From Petunia secreta (lineage: Eukaryota; Streptophyta; Magnoliopsida; Solanales; Solanaceae), in assembly GCA_029990175.1 (NCBI GenBank), contig JARKIP010000042.1:4340001-4404000 (forward strand): a stretch of DNA of 64,000 nucleotides. Reading direction: 5' to 3'. The notes below the pieces were generated by a model, which saw only the letters and a list, made by a program, of their open reading frames with translations, ran no database searches and was not told the origin of the DNA. Each line of letters begins with the position of its first letter. The first letter of the stretch is position 1. This document shows, piece by piece, positions 43,711-55,570 of the stretch. The translations under genes and the position numbers were made by a program.

Positions 43711-46700
43711 CACTTCATAATTTACACATCCGCCACATTTTATACACGTCACGCCTACGTGGATCGATCTCGATCATCCATATAGACGATCCAACGGTCA
43801 GAAATATTTTTTCCTTTTTAATTACCAAACGACCCCTAAACCCTTGGCCTACCCCCTCCCCCCCATTTCCCCCTTCTGATCCTAGAATCACCCTCTCTCT
43901 TCTCTCTCATGGCGAAATGAATCGCCATCACTGTCGATCGATTTTCCGGCCATTTTAGCCGGTGAAAATTGGGAAAAATAGCACTATGATACTTTCCTCA
44001 TCATCCGCTACATAACCCATACACTTTTGATGACATTTAGACGAGGGCATAACTCGACCTTGTGATAACTGAGCCACCACCGCTGGGAGATGCCTCCAGT
44101 GGGGTTCATGCCATCGATTTAAAGATGTTATCACTTAAAAGTTCTAAGAAACCCCACGCGAAGGTAAATTCGTGATGTATCGATTTGACCCGACTTTGGT
44201 ATGAATGGGTAACCCTTTCCCCTTTTATTGTTCGTGGATTTGTGTGATACCTACGATTAGATTTGCCTAGTCTTTTGTGTATTAGCATATTTGTTGTTAC
44301 TTGTTAATTAGTGGAGGATGAAAATATACATGATCAATACTTCTTGTTTTAATCCACTAATTAGTCTAAACATTACATTGCATTATTGTATGCTCGAGTG
44401 TGACTTGTTCATAGCCTGAGTTTTGCATTATCTTCATCAGTTAGAACCTAGAATCTGTGGTTAATCTAGGAGCTGATTTCGTGCAATGTACTTAGTTGTT
44501 TACCCAGTTTCAATACACAATCCCTATAAACATGTGCCTAGTTTGGATTGAAAGTTGATTTGCATAATAAAGGAGTCTTGATTGGTTTTGAGTTGAAGCT
44601 TGTGATTGATGGTTGAATGGAAAACTGCTTGTTAATTTAGTGGAATAGAAATTCAGGATTTTTATTGTAATCTGTTGAGTTAAGCAAGGGATTTTGGGAT
44701 CCAAAATTAGTTCATATCACACTTATGCAATGATTCTTGAATTTAGAGTCTATTATGGCTAGGGGAGGGGATCATACTTGCCAGAATCTCGATTAGCCTT
44801 AATTTTTGGGCTCAAATTGGTTTATATTTGGAAAGTATGCCAAGACTTTCCTTTTAATTATGGGAAAACTATCTCCCCTTGCCTTGTTTGATTTTTTCCC
44901 GTTTGGACTAAAGCCTTACCCCTTACCTATATAAACTCTTCTCTTATCATCTAGAAGGACAAGTTCTGGACATCAAAAAATCCAGAAACACACACTGGTA
45001 CACTTAGCAAAATTCTGCGTAGCTTTCTGGCATTCAATTCTTCTTCTTGCTTACTTGCTTCCCTGTAAGATTACTTCTTTGTTTGTGGGTGTGCCGATCC
45101 TGCTTCTTCTCCCCTTTCTGCATTCTATTAACCTCACAGTGCCTAAATGTATTCCTTTTCACTCCTAATCACCTATTACATCTGTATATACGTGTGTGAC
45201 TGGCATACTCTCATCATGTCCCTGTTAAAACTACTGGTGTACTGTATTTGCCTTGGTTTTGTGTGTCCTAAGTAACCTCTGCACCTTTGTTTAAAACCAT
45301 GTCAGTACTGTTAAGATGCAGTTAGAGGTGTAATACTCTTCTTCACTTCTGATTGTTTAGTGCATCTGTGTGTGTGTGTGTGTGTTTCCTCAGCATGATT
45401 TTATCTCATCTCTGTTTTACTTAGTCGCTGGTATGCCTTGTTTGATTTGGGTGCCCTGCACAGTTGTTAAAATATGTCAACATTATTAAAATGGTACTGG
45501 TCACACAAGCTCTTAGCAAATTTCCTTTTGATCTAAGCCTTCCCATTCCCTAATTCCCCTGCTAACTCTGTTTGTTTGCAGCTTTGTTTGGACTTACATT
45601 GACTATGTTGTACCCTATTGCTTATAGGAGAACCTTGAGGGTTCAATAGGATCGAGGTTTGGACCCTCTAAGGTGATTTTGGAATTAGAAACCTTTGACT
45701 ATTGAAAAGGCTTCTCTCGCCTTTGAAGAACAGAGCACCTCCCTTTGACTATTACCCCTTTTTCCTCGTATTTTTCCCCTTAGAAACTGTCCCCAACCTG
45801 TATATTTGCTAAGGGTCCTGCTTGTATCCTTTAAAACAGGGGTACAACAATGATGTTGTACAAATTGGCTATCCAAGAGCCACTGTCTTACTCCTTTTTC
45901 TCCCTAGGTGCAAATGCATCATGTTTAGGCTTGAGAAAATGGTTCTGGATTATTTTCTACTATGAAAACTGATTGTTTTTGGCAGTATGTTTGAAATCCC
46001 ACCCTTACTGAAAGTTTTACACCTAAGATGCTTCAGAAGCATGATTAACTCGCGTTACAGTTTATATGCGACATCCTTTATTTGCATTTATGTGCTTCTG
46101 TAATACCCGTTTTCAATTTCAGCCTCTTTGCCTATATATATTTCAAAAATCTGACCCCTACACAAAAAGGCCTAAGGTTAGGGCTCGATAATTAATGATG
46201 AGTCACACCGACCCTAAATGGCCAACATTTTGTTTTAAAAACATACTCCCTTTTGGTATTTATTAAAATCTGAATTTTGTTTGCAAAATAGACTATTTTC
46301 GCAAATCGTTTTCAAGTGTGTGAATTACATATATAAGTTGAAATTGAGCACCCCTTTGTATGTTAACACCTGTTTACGATTAGGTGTTTGATATTAGAGG
46401 CCTTAAACACGATTAGGCTTAAATGTAGGCCAAATGTGAAAACTAGTTGTGTGTGCGTTCTAAAATAGCATAGATATGTTACATCTTTATGTTAAAGTGT
46501 TATATTAAACTTCCAAGTTAGTATTCATGATGATATATATTCTTTTTATCCCCAAATTTAGACTCGGACGGTAACCAATTTTCGTGGAAATCGGGGAAGT
46601 GCCTAACACCTTCTTCCCCGAGTCATTTGGACTTCTTACCCATATAGAATCTCTGGAATGGACTAGTTGGCTTATTAAATTTGGCCTTAGATACTTAGGT

Positions 46701-46821
46701 GACCTAATACGCCTTAGAAATTATATTAGGCAGCGACTCCAACATCTAAACTCAAACGAGTTCACCCAGTCAAATCCGAAACCCGGCTCGCCTCGAGTTG
46801 AGTCCAAAATCGGGTATGACA
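43278..46821 (+). repeat. 3' LTR of Ogre (about 3.54 kb)
   Basis: It starts TGTTGATACCC and ends GGGTATGACA, followed by CTCGT. It has an (AT)n run at about 43660-43708 and lacks the segment of about 295 bp found in the 5' LTR. Confidence 0.93.
43660..43708. repeat. (AT)n microsatellite
   Basis: About 49 bp of near-pure AT dinucleotide inside the 3' LTR, absent from the 5' LTR. Confidence 0.95.
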
Positions 46822-46826
46822 CTCGT

Positions 46827-47141
46827 TTCATGCCATTTTTTCAACTTGCTCATCTTGATTCACTTCCCATGTTCCACGAACTTTGCAACTGTCTATTGAT
46901 CCTATAAAACTTAATAAAATATCAAGACCCTATAATTAAAATAAAAATTAGTAAGACGATAAATATTAACTAAAATCGTGTATTGCCTCCCACGCAGCGC
47001 CTTATTTAATGTCGTGGCACGACTCTTTTTGTATTTTTGTTATTTTTTTTATTTTTTTCTTTTGTTTACAATTACAAACACGGGTTGCCTCCCGAGAAGC
47101 GCCTTATTTATAGTTGTGGCACGACATTATGCAAGCTTCAA
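46827..47141 (-). other. Athila post-pol untranslated region
   Basis: The minus strand contains AAATAAGGCGCTGCGTGGGAGG-like words twice (about 46985-47010 and 47080-47110), typical of the sequence after Athila pol. No gene. Confidence 0.6.
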
Positions 47142-47244
47142 TCACTCATAAAAATACCAAACAGAAATCACCTTGACCTCTTCTTCCATTCCAAAGTAAC
47201 TTTTCAACCTTTGACCATTTACCTTAAATCGTCTTGAACCATTC
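47142..47244 (-). pseudogene. C-terminal tail of Athila pol, split off by the 47245-52646 insertion
   Basis: On the minus strand the sequence before the insertion reads SRRFKVNGQRLKSYFGMEEE, the usual end of Athila integrase, and stops at TGA (47144-47142). It completes the integrase fragment at 52652-53016. Confidence 0.8.
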
Positions 47245-47901
47245 TAACGCAATCCGGATTCATATCCAAAGCCGTGGGGAGTTTACACTCAGCATGCGGG
47301 ACTGAGAACGCTTCAAAGAGAGCTTGGAAACCAAGATTCAAGTCAAAGAAGGCCAGAAGACCAAGATGCAAGTTTGCTGGAATGCTCGAAAGACATTACC
47401 CTGCGCGATCGCGAACTTGTCTGCGCGATCGCGATAAAGAACCAAGTGCTCTGCGTGATCGCAATGAAGGATTGACCAGGCAGCGTTCCAAAATTAACTG
47501 AAGGGGCATTTTAGGCTATTTATCATTGTTTAGTTAGGCTTAGGGGCTTTTTAGTCATTTTACACTCATGTATGGGAAAACTATATAAGCTTCCCTTAGT
47601 CTTTCATTTCACTAGTTAGTTTTGAATTGAGAGTTGAGAACAGAGATAGATTAGGCCGAGCCTATCTTGTGAAAGCCCGTCTCGGACTCCTTTACTTGGA
47701 ACCGAATGGATATCATCCTAGTATGAATCCTTGTTAGGTTCAAGTTTCATTCTCTCCCTTGGATAATCGATCATGTTTGGATTGGAATTATCCATTCTTT
47801 CTTCTATTTCTGTTTTTCCCCGTCCCCTATTTTCTCGTTGTTGTGTTTACTTTATCACTTCCATTCCTTTATCTTGCTTCCGCGTAGTTTGGTTCATATC
47901 A
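47245..47901 (+). repeat. 5' LTR of the pol-less element
   Basis: It matches 51986-52646. Contains two CGCGATCGCG palindromes (47404-47413, 47424-47433) and the TATA-like 'actatataagcttcc' near 47580. Confidence 0.9.
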
Positions 47902-47903
47902 TT

Positions 47904-47915
47904 TGATATTAGACC
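47904..47915 (+). other. Primer-binding site of the pol-less element
   Basis: TGATATTAGACC, a two- or three-base variant of TGGTATCAGAGC, lies 2 bp after the LTR. Confidence 0.6.
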
Positions 47916-48045
47916 AAGGCTCGGGATTTGTTTTTACAAACCCTCAACCCTTGTTCATCTTATCCTTTAGTTTAGTTCATTGTTATTATTGTTCTTGTTC
48001 TTGGAGAAAAGAAGAAAAACAAAACAAAAAAATTGAAAAAGTTGC

Positions 48046-48068
48046 AAAAAAAAAAAAAAAAAAAAAAA
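48046..48068 (+). repeat. Poly(A) run in the leader
   Basis: 23 consecutive A in the 5' leader of the pol-less element. Confidence 0.95.
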
Positions 48069-49036
48069 TCATATTGTGGATTGGATTTGATGACCCATTG
48101 ATTGTTTGATATTGGGGATTGATCTATGATGTTTCCCCGTTGATTTGGTACCCTTATACCACGATATGGTGATACAGATTGAAAATTTGAAAATCAAAGT
48201 TTTCATTTTTGAAATCCTTGTTCTTGAGCTTGAAGACATTGATTCTTGAGTTTGATTGTTGGTTTGGTCGTAAAATTCATCGGGGTTTGTTGGGAAACAC
48301 GTTATACAACTTTGGGTACCTTGGGAATTGAAAAACAAGTTGAATTGAGGTGATTCAAGTGAAAAGTTGAAGTCCAAAATCAGATTCTGGTTCAGCAGCA
48401 GCAGATTTGCGCGATCGCGAAGAGTTGAGCGCGATAGCGAAGAGAAAAATTAATCTTGAGAATTCTTTGTTCTACACGAACGCGCCAGTCTTCACGCGAT
48501 AGCGAAGAACAACATTTTTCCAAAATTCTAGTTTTGAGACAGAACGTTCACAACAGCTTCCGAACAGTTTCCATTCATCAAAACTCCAATTGATTCATTA
48601 AATATGGTGAGTTTCTAAATCACAAACAAAATTCCATCCAATTCTGAATCTGTTTCGTGCCAATTCGATTCGAGTCTTTCTTGTGTCACTTCCTTAGTAG
48701 TCTTGTAACTTCTCTCTTTTGGTTTCATTGCTTGTTTCCTTTGTTCCTAGTCTGCTTGTGTGTCCTTATTCGTTTCTTTGGTGTCTTATAAACTCCATTC
48801 CGAACCTGTACTTGGACGTGCTAGTTGTTTATCTTTTCATTTTGGTTCCTATAAAAAGGATAAGGCTATCTTTGAGAGGAAAAAAGCTAAGAGTGGTGAG
48901 GACAATAGAGTGTGGTCATAAAAGCCAAAGACCTTGAATGTATACATGAATGGAAAGAAAATTGAGTGAACATTACTTGAGTGATACGCGCGAGGAACTG
49001 AACTGGTGAGGTCCTTTACTCTTATTTGTTATAGAT

Positions 49037-50670
49037 TTGGCGTCGGATGATGATTGTGGAGGGTATAGTTCGTGTAGAGATGATAGAGACTATGTTTCCT
49101 ATGATGGTGATGACGGATATCGCTATGATGATTCTGGTAACTATAGTTCGTATGAGGATGAAGTGGGTCACTACGATGACCGTGAGGTTGATGAGGACTA
49201 TGAAGCTCATGATGATGAATGTGTTGATTCTCATGCTTCTAGTCAAGAAACCGAAGATAGTGACGCTTCGAGGTATGATGATCCTACTTACTCTTCTTGT
49301 GATGAATTTGCACATGATAATAGTGACATAGAGAGAACGGATGGTAAAGTTGATAATGCGAATTGTGTATATGCATCTTCTCTCGATGTTGCTTGTTGTG
49401 TACAAGGGAGTAATAGAGGTCCTCCCATTAGTATAGGAGGAGGAGGTGGTTGTTCCATAGGAAAAGGTAGGATTGTCTATTCTACTTGTGCTAAAGGGGT
49501 TAATGCTCCAAACTCCCATGTGAAAGGTGGAGTGAGAAGTGGTGTTGCTCTTGCTACCAAAGGCTTGTATGGTTCTAACAATGCTAGGAGTAGAAGTAGT
49601 AGGAGTGGTTCCATTGAGTATGAGACTCCTTCATCGACTTTCAACAACACTTCTAATGTTGGAAGAGTGACGGGAAATGGAAGTTACACGACAATATTGC
49701 TAGTAGAACAGGGATAAGGGAGACCCAAGTTGTTGGTGTTGACACTCTTGGGCATTCAAGTTCTTTCTTGGATGCACCTATACGAGACTTGGGTAGAAGT
49801 AATTTCGTTGTTGAGGTGAATGGTAATGGAGGATACTTGCTCTACATTGGAGGTACCGATGACACTTGCATTAGCCTTTCTTTGGTTGAGACCCTAAGGA
49901 TACCATGCTATAAATTGAAACATCCTTATAAGTATAATGAAGTGTAGGTTTCCAATGAGGCTCGAGTGCTCATATCTCATGGGAGTTACAAGTATTATGT
50001 TTGATGTGATGTATATCCCATGGCACATTTTGGTGTGTGCCTAGGTGATCCATGGCTACTCAACAAGGAATTTCGATATAGTGCTAAGAGAGATGTATTT
50101 CTTGTAGGCATGGACCAAAAGGTTTATGAGTTTGCACCTTCTTCACCTTTGAGTGGACTTTCTCAGGATTTGCAAAGGACTGAGGAGCTACTTCATTCCT
50201 TGATGGAAAGGATGCAAACAAGAAGTCTTATAAATACAACAAATGGTGAGACAAGTGCTAGAAAGGAGTTGACAAGTCTCAACAAGGTGAACCCGAATCC
50301 ACTAGCTTCAAAGTCATGTGCTTCACCAATAAAGAAGAAGGAGACTTCAAGTGATGAGTCTCTAAGTCCTAGATTCCGGGTTGATGTTAAAAGTCCACCT
50401 ACTCCGGCTATGGGTATTCTTGGGCCTCGTCCCAGCTCACCCGAATATGAGAGACAAAAGATTGAGAGGAGTAAGGGAGTGACCGGTGACATTCCTCGAG
50501 TGGAAAAAGGAGAGGATGTGTTGAGTGATGTGAGTGGGATGTCACCACCCGAATCTACACCCAACCTTGAAAAGAAAATGAGGGAAAAGAAAGAGGGAAA
50601 AAAATCAGTGAGAGTGAGGACACCCCTTATTCTAACCTTAACCCTTTATATTTTTTTTCTACTTGTGTGA
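49037..50670 (+). pseudogene. Gag/protease-like ORF of the pol-less element
   Basis: The frame from about 49037 (no ATG at this point; the start may be upstream or spliced) is extremely Asp/Tyr/Glu-rich (YSSYEDEVGHYDDREVDEDY), then Gly/Ser-rich, to a stop at 49717. In the next frames a protease-like fold is recognisable: YLLYIGGTDDTCISLSLVET, then ISHGSYKYYV and FGVCLGDPWLL. The usual D-S/T/A-G active site is not seen; the aligned position reads YIGGTDDT. From 50020 the frame runs on through a Ser/Lys-rich linker to 50670. It is probably a decayed or never-catalytic protease region. Confidence 0.6.
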
Positions 50671-50682
50671 GTTCTTGTGTAG

Positions 50683-51906
50683 GTACTGTTGGAGGCCAAC
50701 CAATGGAGCTTCAATCATGTTCCAATGTGGAAAGGCAAGGTGAAAATGATCTAGAATATGAGCTTCAAGTTGGAGAAACTACCCATGACACGTCAAGTGC
50801 ATTGAGTGAGCAAGATGGCCACTCAAAGGTATGTGTTCGTCCTTCTTCCCATGAGCATGATGCTTCCTTGTCTTGTGATATTGTTTGTGAAAACTCTAGG
50901 CTAGTTAGTGATTTGTATGATTACAATGTGTTTGCAACTAGTGTAGGGTCAAATGGTCAACTTGTGTGTGAATGTGAACCACTAGTTGAGAGGGTTGATA
51001 AGCCACATCATAATGTGAGCTCGGTTTTTATTGAACCTCTCTTCAGTAAAGATGTTGTAGTTGACCTTGCTGTGACCCTTGTTATGACACACCACCAATC
51101 TTCGATAAAGGGGAAGATGAGTTGTATGATCATACCTTTATGGATGTTATTGCCTATGGTGGATCTATGTGTTGTAGTGAGGTTGATGGCGACTTTGAGG
51201 AGTCCCTAGTGGACGAGATGGATTGAATTGTATTCAATGACTTCTCAAGTGTGGATGATGATTCTAGTTGGGACGCCTCACCTTTGATGGGAGGTGAACT
51301 TGTCTTCACTAACCCTATGTTTGAAGGGGATTTTGAAAGAGGTGGTGATGTGCATTCAACTAGAAGAGAGTGTGAGCTTGAACCTCCATGGTATGGGAAA
51401 CTTAACTTTATAGATAATCCATTGTTTGAGACCTCCCTTGGGAGATTGTCTATGAGGAGGATTGTCTTGGAGGTGATTTTGGAGGTGACAAGCTATCTCT
51501 TGGTGTGTGTGAGAGTGCTTTTAAGAAGGGGAGTGGAGTCTTTGATGCTAGTTGTTGCTTGAACTATTTTGAGTGTTACATTCCCTATGTTGATCACACT
51601 TTGAGTGTTAAGCATGCCAAAGCCATGGTGTCACCTTGTGATAAAAATGCAATGAAGGCTTGGTATGTTGGTCATGAGTATAGGGATCGTAAGGGATTTG
51701 ATTGCTACATCCTACATGTTTTATCCCCTTTTGATCTCTTTGCTTCTTGTAGTGTTGGATGCGCTTCCTTGTTGAGCCAAGAAGTTACTGTTTCCTTTGG
51801 GGACATAAGTTTTTTAATTGATATTGATTCTTGGCTCTACCATAAAAGTGTGTTATATAAGAGTGTGTTTTCCACACTTTTGGACACTAACCTACTCTTG
51901 GGGTAG
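50683..51906 (+). pseudogene. Unknown acidic ORF in the pol position
   Basis: Frames 50683-51209, 51251-51562 and 51505-51906 join as one acidic protein-like region after two frame changes. Visible parts include VCVRPSSHEHDASLSCDIVC, VSSVFIEPLFSKDVVVDLAV, DASPLMGGELVFTNPMFEGD and YHKSVLYKSVFSTLLDTN. There is no RT, RNase H or integrase motif. The stop at 51904-51906 lies about 70 bp before the purine tract, where pol would end in a full element. I do not recognise the family. The overall acidity and recurring 'NPLFE/NPMFE' phrases suggest internal repetition. Confidence 0.5.
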
Positions 51907-51972
51907 GAAGTTCGTTTGTCTTTACCTTGCTTGTAGGTCTTGTTGGCTTGATTTCGAGGACGAAATCCTTTT

Positions 51973-51985
51973 AAGAAGGGGAGAA
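51973..51985 (+). other. Polypurine tract of the pol-less element
   Basis: Aagaaggggagaa directly abuts the LTR start TGATGC at 51986. Confidence 0.85.
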
Positions 51986-52646
51986 TGATGCAATCCAGAA
52001 TGGTATCCAAAGCCGTGGGGAGTTATCGCTTAACATGCGGGACTGAGAACGCTTCAAAGAGAACTTGGAAACCAAGATTCAAGTCAAAAAAGGCCAGAAG
52101 ACCAAGATGCAAGCTTGTTGGAATGCTGGAAAGACATTACCCTGCGCGATCGCGAACTTGAATGCGCGATCGCGATGAAGAACTAAGTGCTCTGCGTGAT
52201 CGTGATGAAGGATTGACCAGGCAGCGTTCCAAAATTGACTGAAGGGGCATTTTAGGCCATTTATCATTGTTTAGTTAGGCTTAGGAGCTTTTTAGTCATT
52301 TTACACTCATTTATGGGAAAACTATATAAGCTTCCCTTAGTCTTTCATTTCATTAGTTAGTTTTGAATTGAGAGTTGAGAACAGAGATAGATTAGGCCGA
52401 GCCTATCTTGTGAAAGCCCGAGGCTTCACGGACTCCTTTACTTGGAACCGAATGGATGTCATCCTAGTATGAATCTTTGTTAGGTTCAAGTTTCATTCTC
52501 TCCCTTGGATAATGATCATATTTTGATTGGAATTATCCATTCTTTCTTCTATTTCTGTTCTTCCCCATCCCCTATTTTCTTGTTGTTGTGTTTACTTTAA
52601 TGCTTCTGTTTCTTTATCTTGCTTCTGCGTAGTTTGGTTCATATCA
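51986..52646 (+). repeat. 3' LTR of the pol-less element
   Basis: TGATGCAATCC...TTCATATCA. Contains CGCGATCGCG at 52145-52154 and 52165-52174. Confidence 0.9.
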
Positions 52647-52651
52647 CATCC

Positions 52652-53677
52652 TCAGTCTCTACTTCCACAGCTCCATGAGGTGCTACTTGCACAACTTTAA
52701 ATGGTCCAGACCACCTCGATTTAAGCTTACCTGGGAACAAACGAAGTCTTGAATTATAAAGCAATACCTGTTCACCCGGCTCAAGGCTCCTATATATTAT
52801 TCTCTTATCATGCAAGCTTTTCATCCTTTTCTTGTATAGTCTCGCACTCTCATAAGCGTTAAAGCATCTCTCCTCAAGTTCATACAGCTCGTTGATCCTG
52901 CCAGAAGCTGCAGAGTCATAATTCAAATTTACTCTCCTAAGAGCCCACAAAGCTCTATGCTCTAACTCTATAGGCAAGTGACATGCCTTCCCAAAAACCA
53001 TCTTGTAAGGAGTCATCCCTATAGGTGTCTTGTAAACAGTCCTATAAGCCTATAAGGCGTCAGCCAGCTTCCTTCCCCAATCGGTCCTGGTAGCATTTAC
53101 AGTCTTTTGAAGCACACTTTTAATCTATCTATTTATGACCTCAACTTGCCCGCTAGTCTGCGGGTGGTAAGGTGTGGCAACTTTATGATGAATACCATAC
53201 TTTTCCAGTAACCTCTTCAACACTTGGTTGCAAAAATAATTTCCCCCATCATTAATGATAGCCCGAGGAGTACCAAATCTAGAGAAGATGTTCCTTTTAA
53301 GGAACTGAGTAACTCCCTTGGCATCATTAGTGGGGAGAGCAACAGCCTCGACACTTGGAGACGTAATCCACTGCCACAAGTATGTACTTGTTCCCATAGG
53401 AGCTAAAAAATGGACCCATAAAATATATCCTCTATACGTCAAGTACCTCAACCTCCAAGATTAGTTTCATAGGCATCTCATGACGACGGGAGATGTTTCC
53501 ATCCCATTGGCACTCATCACAAGCTCGGACCCAAATGTTAGCATCCTTGAACGGTGTAGGCCAAAAGAAGCCTGCTTCCAACACCTTAGCAGCTGTCAGG
53601 GTCCCACCAAAATGTCCACCATAAGGTGAAGAGTGACATGCCTGCAAAATAGAGAAGTGTTCTATCTCGGGACACAT
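52652..53677 (-). pseudogene. Athila integrase
   Basis: The minus strand reads the zinc-binding part SSPYGGHFGGTLTAAKVLEA and ACDECQW (53677-53432), then the core WVHFLAPMG, FLKRNIFSRFGTPRAIINDG and YHPQTSGQVEVINR (53451-53125), then the C-terminal part MTPYKMVFGKACHLPIELEH and ALWALRRVNLNYD (53016-52652). It is continued at 47244-47142. Catalytic D (INDGG) and E (QVEVIN) are present, but frame changes at about 53440 and 53110 break it. The first Asp region reads WVHFLAPMG and appears altered or deleted. Confidence 0.88.
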
Positions 53678-53704
53678 CTCCGGATCATGTTATCAACACA
53701 TATC

Positions 53705-54445
53705 TTAACAAATAAGGTTTATCCCAAAAATAAGATCTACATTTATACACAAACCTTTTTTTTTCGCAGAGTCAAAATAGTGAGGAATTATTTCACTAAC
53801 AAGATAGTTTGCAATATCAGCATACCATGGCATTTCTTCTAGTGTAGTAGCCAATAACTGCTCATCCGAAAAATTTTCCCAAATCTCACCTTCCTCAACT
53901 CGCTTCTCAGCTCCTTCAAGTCTAGAAAGATGGTCTGCAACCTGGTTCTCGATACTTTTACGATCACGGATCTCCAGATCGAACTCTTGTAATAGCAATA
54001 CCCACCGTATCAAATGGGGCTTGGAGTCTTTTTCCTCAACTAGATACCGAATTGCACTATGGTCTGTGTACACCTCCACCTTTGAACCAAGAAAGTAGGA
54101 GCGATACTTATCAAAGGCAAATACTACAGCTAGCATCTCTTTCTCAGAAGTGGTGTAATTCAATTATTCTCCATTCAGTCTCGACTAGCATAGTAGACTG
54201 GGTGCATTATTTTATCCTTCATTTTCCCAAGCACTGCGCCCACAATATAGTCACTTGCGTCACACATCAGCTCAAATGGCTCCTCCCAATTAGGTGCTAC
54301 AATGATCGGTGCTAATACCAACCTCTCCTTTAGCTCATTGAAAGCTAACCTGGACTCATCAGAAAAAACAAAAGGGTGATCCTTTTCAAGCAATTTACAC
54401 AAGGGATGAGAAATTTTAGAGAAGTCCTTAATGAACCTCCTATAA
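53705..54445 (-). pseudogene. Athila RNase H and RT connection
   Basis: From 54445 down: GFYRRFIKDFSKI, HPLCKLLEKDHPFVF, LVLAPIIVAPNWEEPFELMC, then DASDYIVGAVLG. RNase H follows: NYTTSEKEMLAVVFAFDKYR, FLGSKVEVYTDHSAIRYLVE and VADHLSRLEGA. A stop near 54174 and a frame change near 54410 interrupt it. RNase H would degrade the genomic RNA after first-strand synthesis. Confidence 0.85.
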
Positions 54446-54788
54446 AAGCCAAAAAAAAAACTGAAAGAGTAAAATTAGATATAATTTTTTTTAAAATATT
54501 TGTACAATACTTTTTAATATATTTAATCGTATAGCAAAAAATATTCAAAATTCACCATAATTGAAGGTTGTTTTTTACTTTGAAAAAATGCATACAAATG
54601 ATAAACTCATTTTTAACCGTTGATCTTACGATTAAGGGAGTTTAGCGTCCCTTTCAAAAAGTGAAGGAGATATTGTTTTTCAAACCTAAAAAGTTAGGGG
54701 GGTTTGTTGGACTTTACTAAAAAATAAAAGATGTTTTATTTAGTAGCTAGCATCTTTAAAGGGAAATTATGCCTTTTCTCATATATAA
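54446..54788. other. Unrelated insert replacing part of Athila RT
   Basis: Where about 30 codons of RT connection are expected, there are about 340 bp of AT-rich non-coding sequence, with A-runs (54449-54460) and a CCTAAAAAGTTAGGGGGG stem. No terminal repeats were found. Confidence 0.5.
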
Positions 54789-55570
54789 ATTTTAACCTCA
54801 ATCCCTCTACTTGACACTTGGTGCCCTAACACTATCCCCTCTTGTACCATAAAATGGCACTTCTCCCAGTTAAGCACAAGATTAGTTTCAATACACCTTT
54901 TCAACACTCTCTCAAGATTAGTCAGACATTCATCAAAAGAGTTACCTACCACAGAGAAGTCATCCATAAATACTTCCATAATATCCTCCACCATGTCTGT
55001 AAAAATAGCCATCATACACCTTTGAAAGGTGGCAGGCGCATTACATAAACCAAAGGGCATCCTTCGAAAAGCAAAGGTCCTCAAGGGCAATATGAATCTG
55101 ATTATACCCTGAATAACCATCTAAGAAACAAAAATGGGACCTCCCTGCCAATCTGTCAAGCATCTGATCAATAAAGGGAAGGGGAAGTGATCTTTCCTAG
55201 TGGCTTTATTCAACTTTCTATAGTCCATACAAATTCCCCAGCCAGTTACAATTCTAGTGGCGATTAAATCATTATTCTCATTTTTAACCAGAGTCATTCC
55301 ACCTTTCTTTAGCACACACTGGACTGGACTTACCCATTGATTATCAGAAATTGCAAATATAATACATGCATCTAGCCACTTTATTATTTCTTTCTTGACT
55401 ACCTCTTTCATGTTTGGGACTAGCCTTCTTTGATGCCCTATTGAAGGTTTAGCACCCTCCTCCAACAGAATCTTGTGCATGCAAAAAGTTGGGCTTATTC
55501 CCTTGATATCAGCAATAGTCCATCCAATCGCCTGCTTGTACTCCTTCAAAACCTGGATTAACCTTTCTAC
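54789..55570 (-). pseudogene. Athila reverse transcriptase
   Basis: From 55549: a linker with ISPTFCMHKILLEE, PSIGHQRRLVPNMKEVVKKE, WVSPVQCVLKKGGMTLVKNE and GWGICMDYRKLNKATRKDHF. A frame change falls at about 55150, after which a segment normally reading through the active region is partly lost, then MPFGLCNAPATFQRCMMAIF. The catalytic box is VFMDDFSVVG (FMDD, usual for Athila), followed by GIVLGHQVSSRGIEV. Frame losses and a deletion inactivate it. Confidence 0.88.

Larger units (their letters stand above)
26992..46821 (+). mobile_element. Ogre-type Ty3/gypsy (Tat lineage) element, 19.8 kb
   Basis: Very long LTRs (26992-30730 and 43278-46821) and the primer site TGGCGACTCCGCTGGGGA (30734-30751) are hallmarks of Ogre. 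It has ORF1-type genes before gag, a G-patch motif, a likely intron between the protease region and RT, and two RNase H domains (gypsy-type plus the second, archaeal-like one of Tat elements). Tandem repeats precede the 3' LTR. The TSD CTCGT is perfect. The protease core seems deleted and many stops are present. Confidence 0.95.
47245..52646 (+). mobile_element. Pol-less Ty3/gypsy LTR element with a unique ORF
   Basis: LTRs are 47245-47901 and 51986-52646. The 3' LTR has TGATGC...ATATCA; the 5' LTR begins with a mutated TAACGC. Flanks CATTC (47240-47244) and CATCC (52647-52651) are a 5-bp duplication with one mismatch. The primer site (TGATATTAGACC, initiator-Met-like) follows the 5' LTR and a purine tract (aagaaggggagaa) precedes the 3' LTR, next to 'ttcgaggacgaaatcctttt', a phrase typical of Tekay/Del chromoviruses. 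The 4.1-kb interior has a gag/protease-like region and a further ORF but no RT, RNase H or integrase. It would need a chromovirus in trans. Confidence 0.85.

Noticed and set aside
49022..49519. 165-aa minus-strand ORF opposite the Asp/Tyr-rich region
   Set aside because: A mirror of the biased GAT/TAT codon use on the plus strand.
50600..50690. Possible intron (GTGAGA...TTGTGTAG) in the pol-less element
   Set aside because: Joining at these sites leads to a stop after a few codons; a plain frameshift explains it better.
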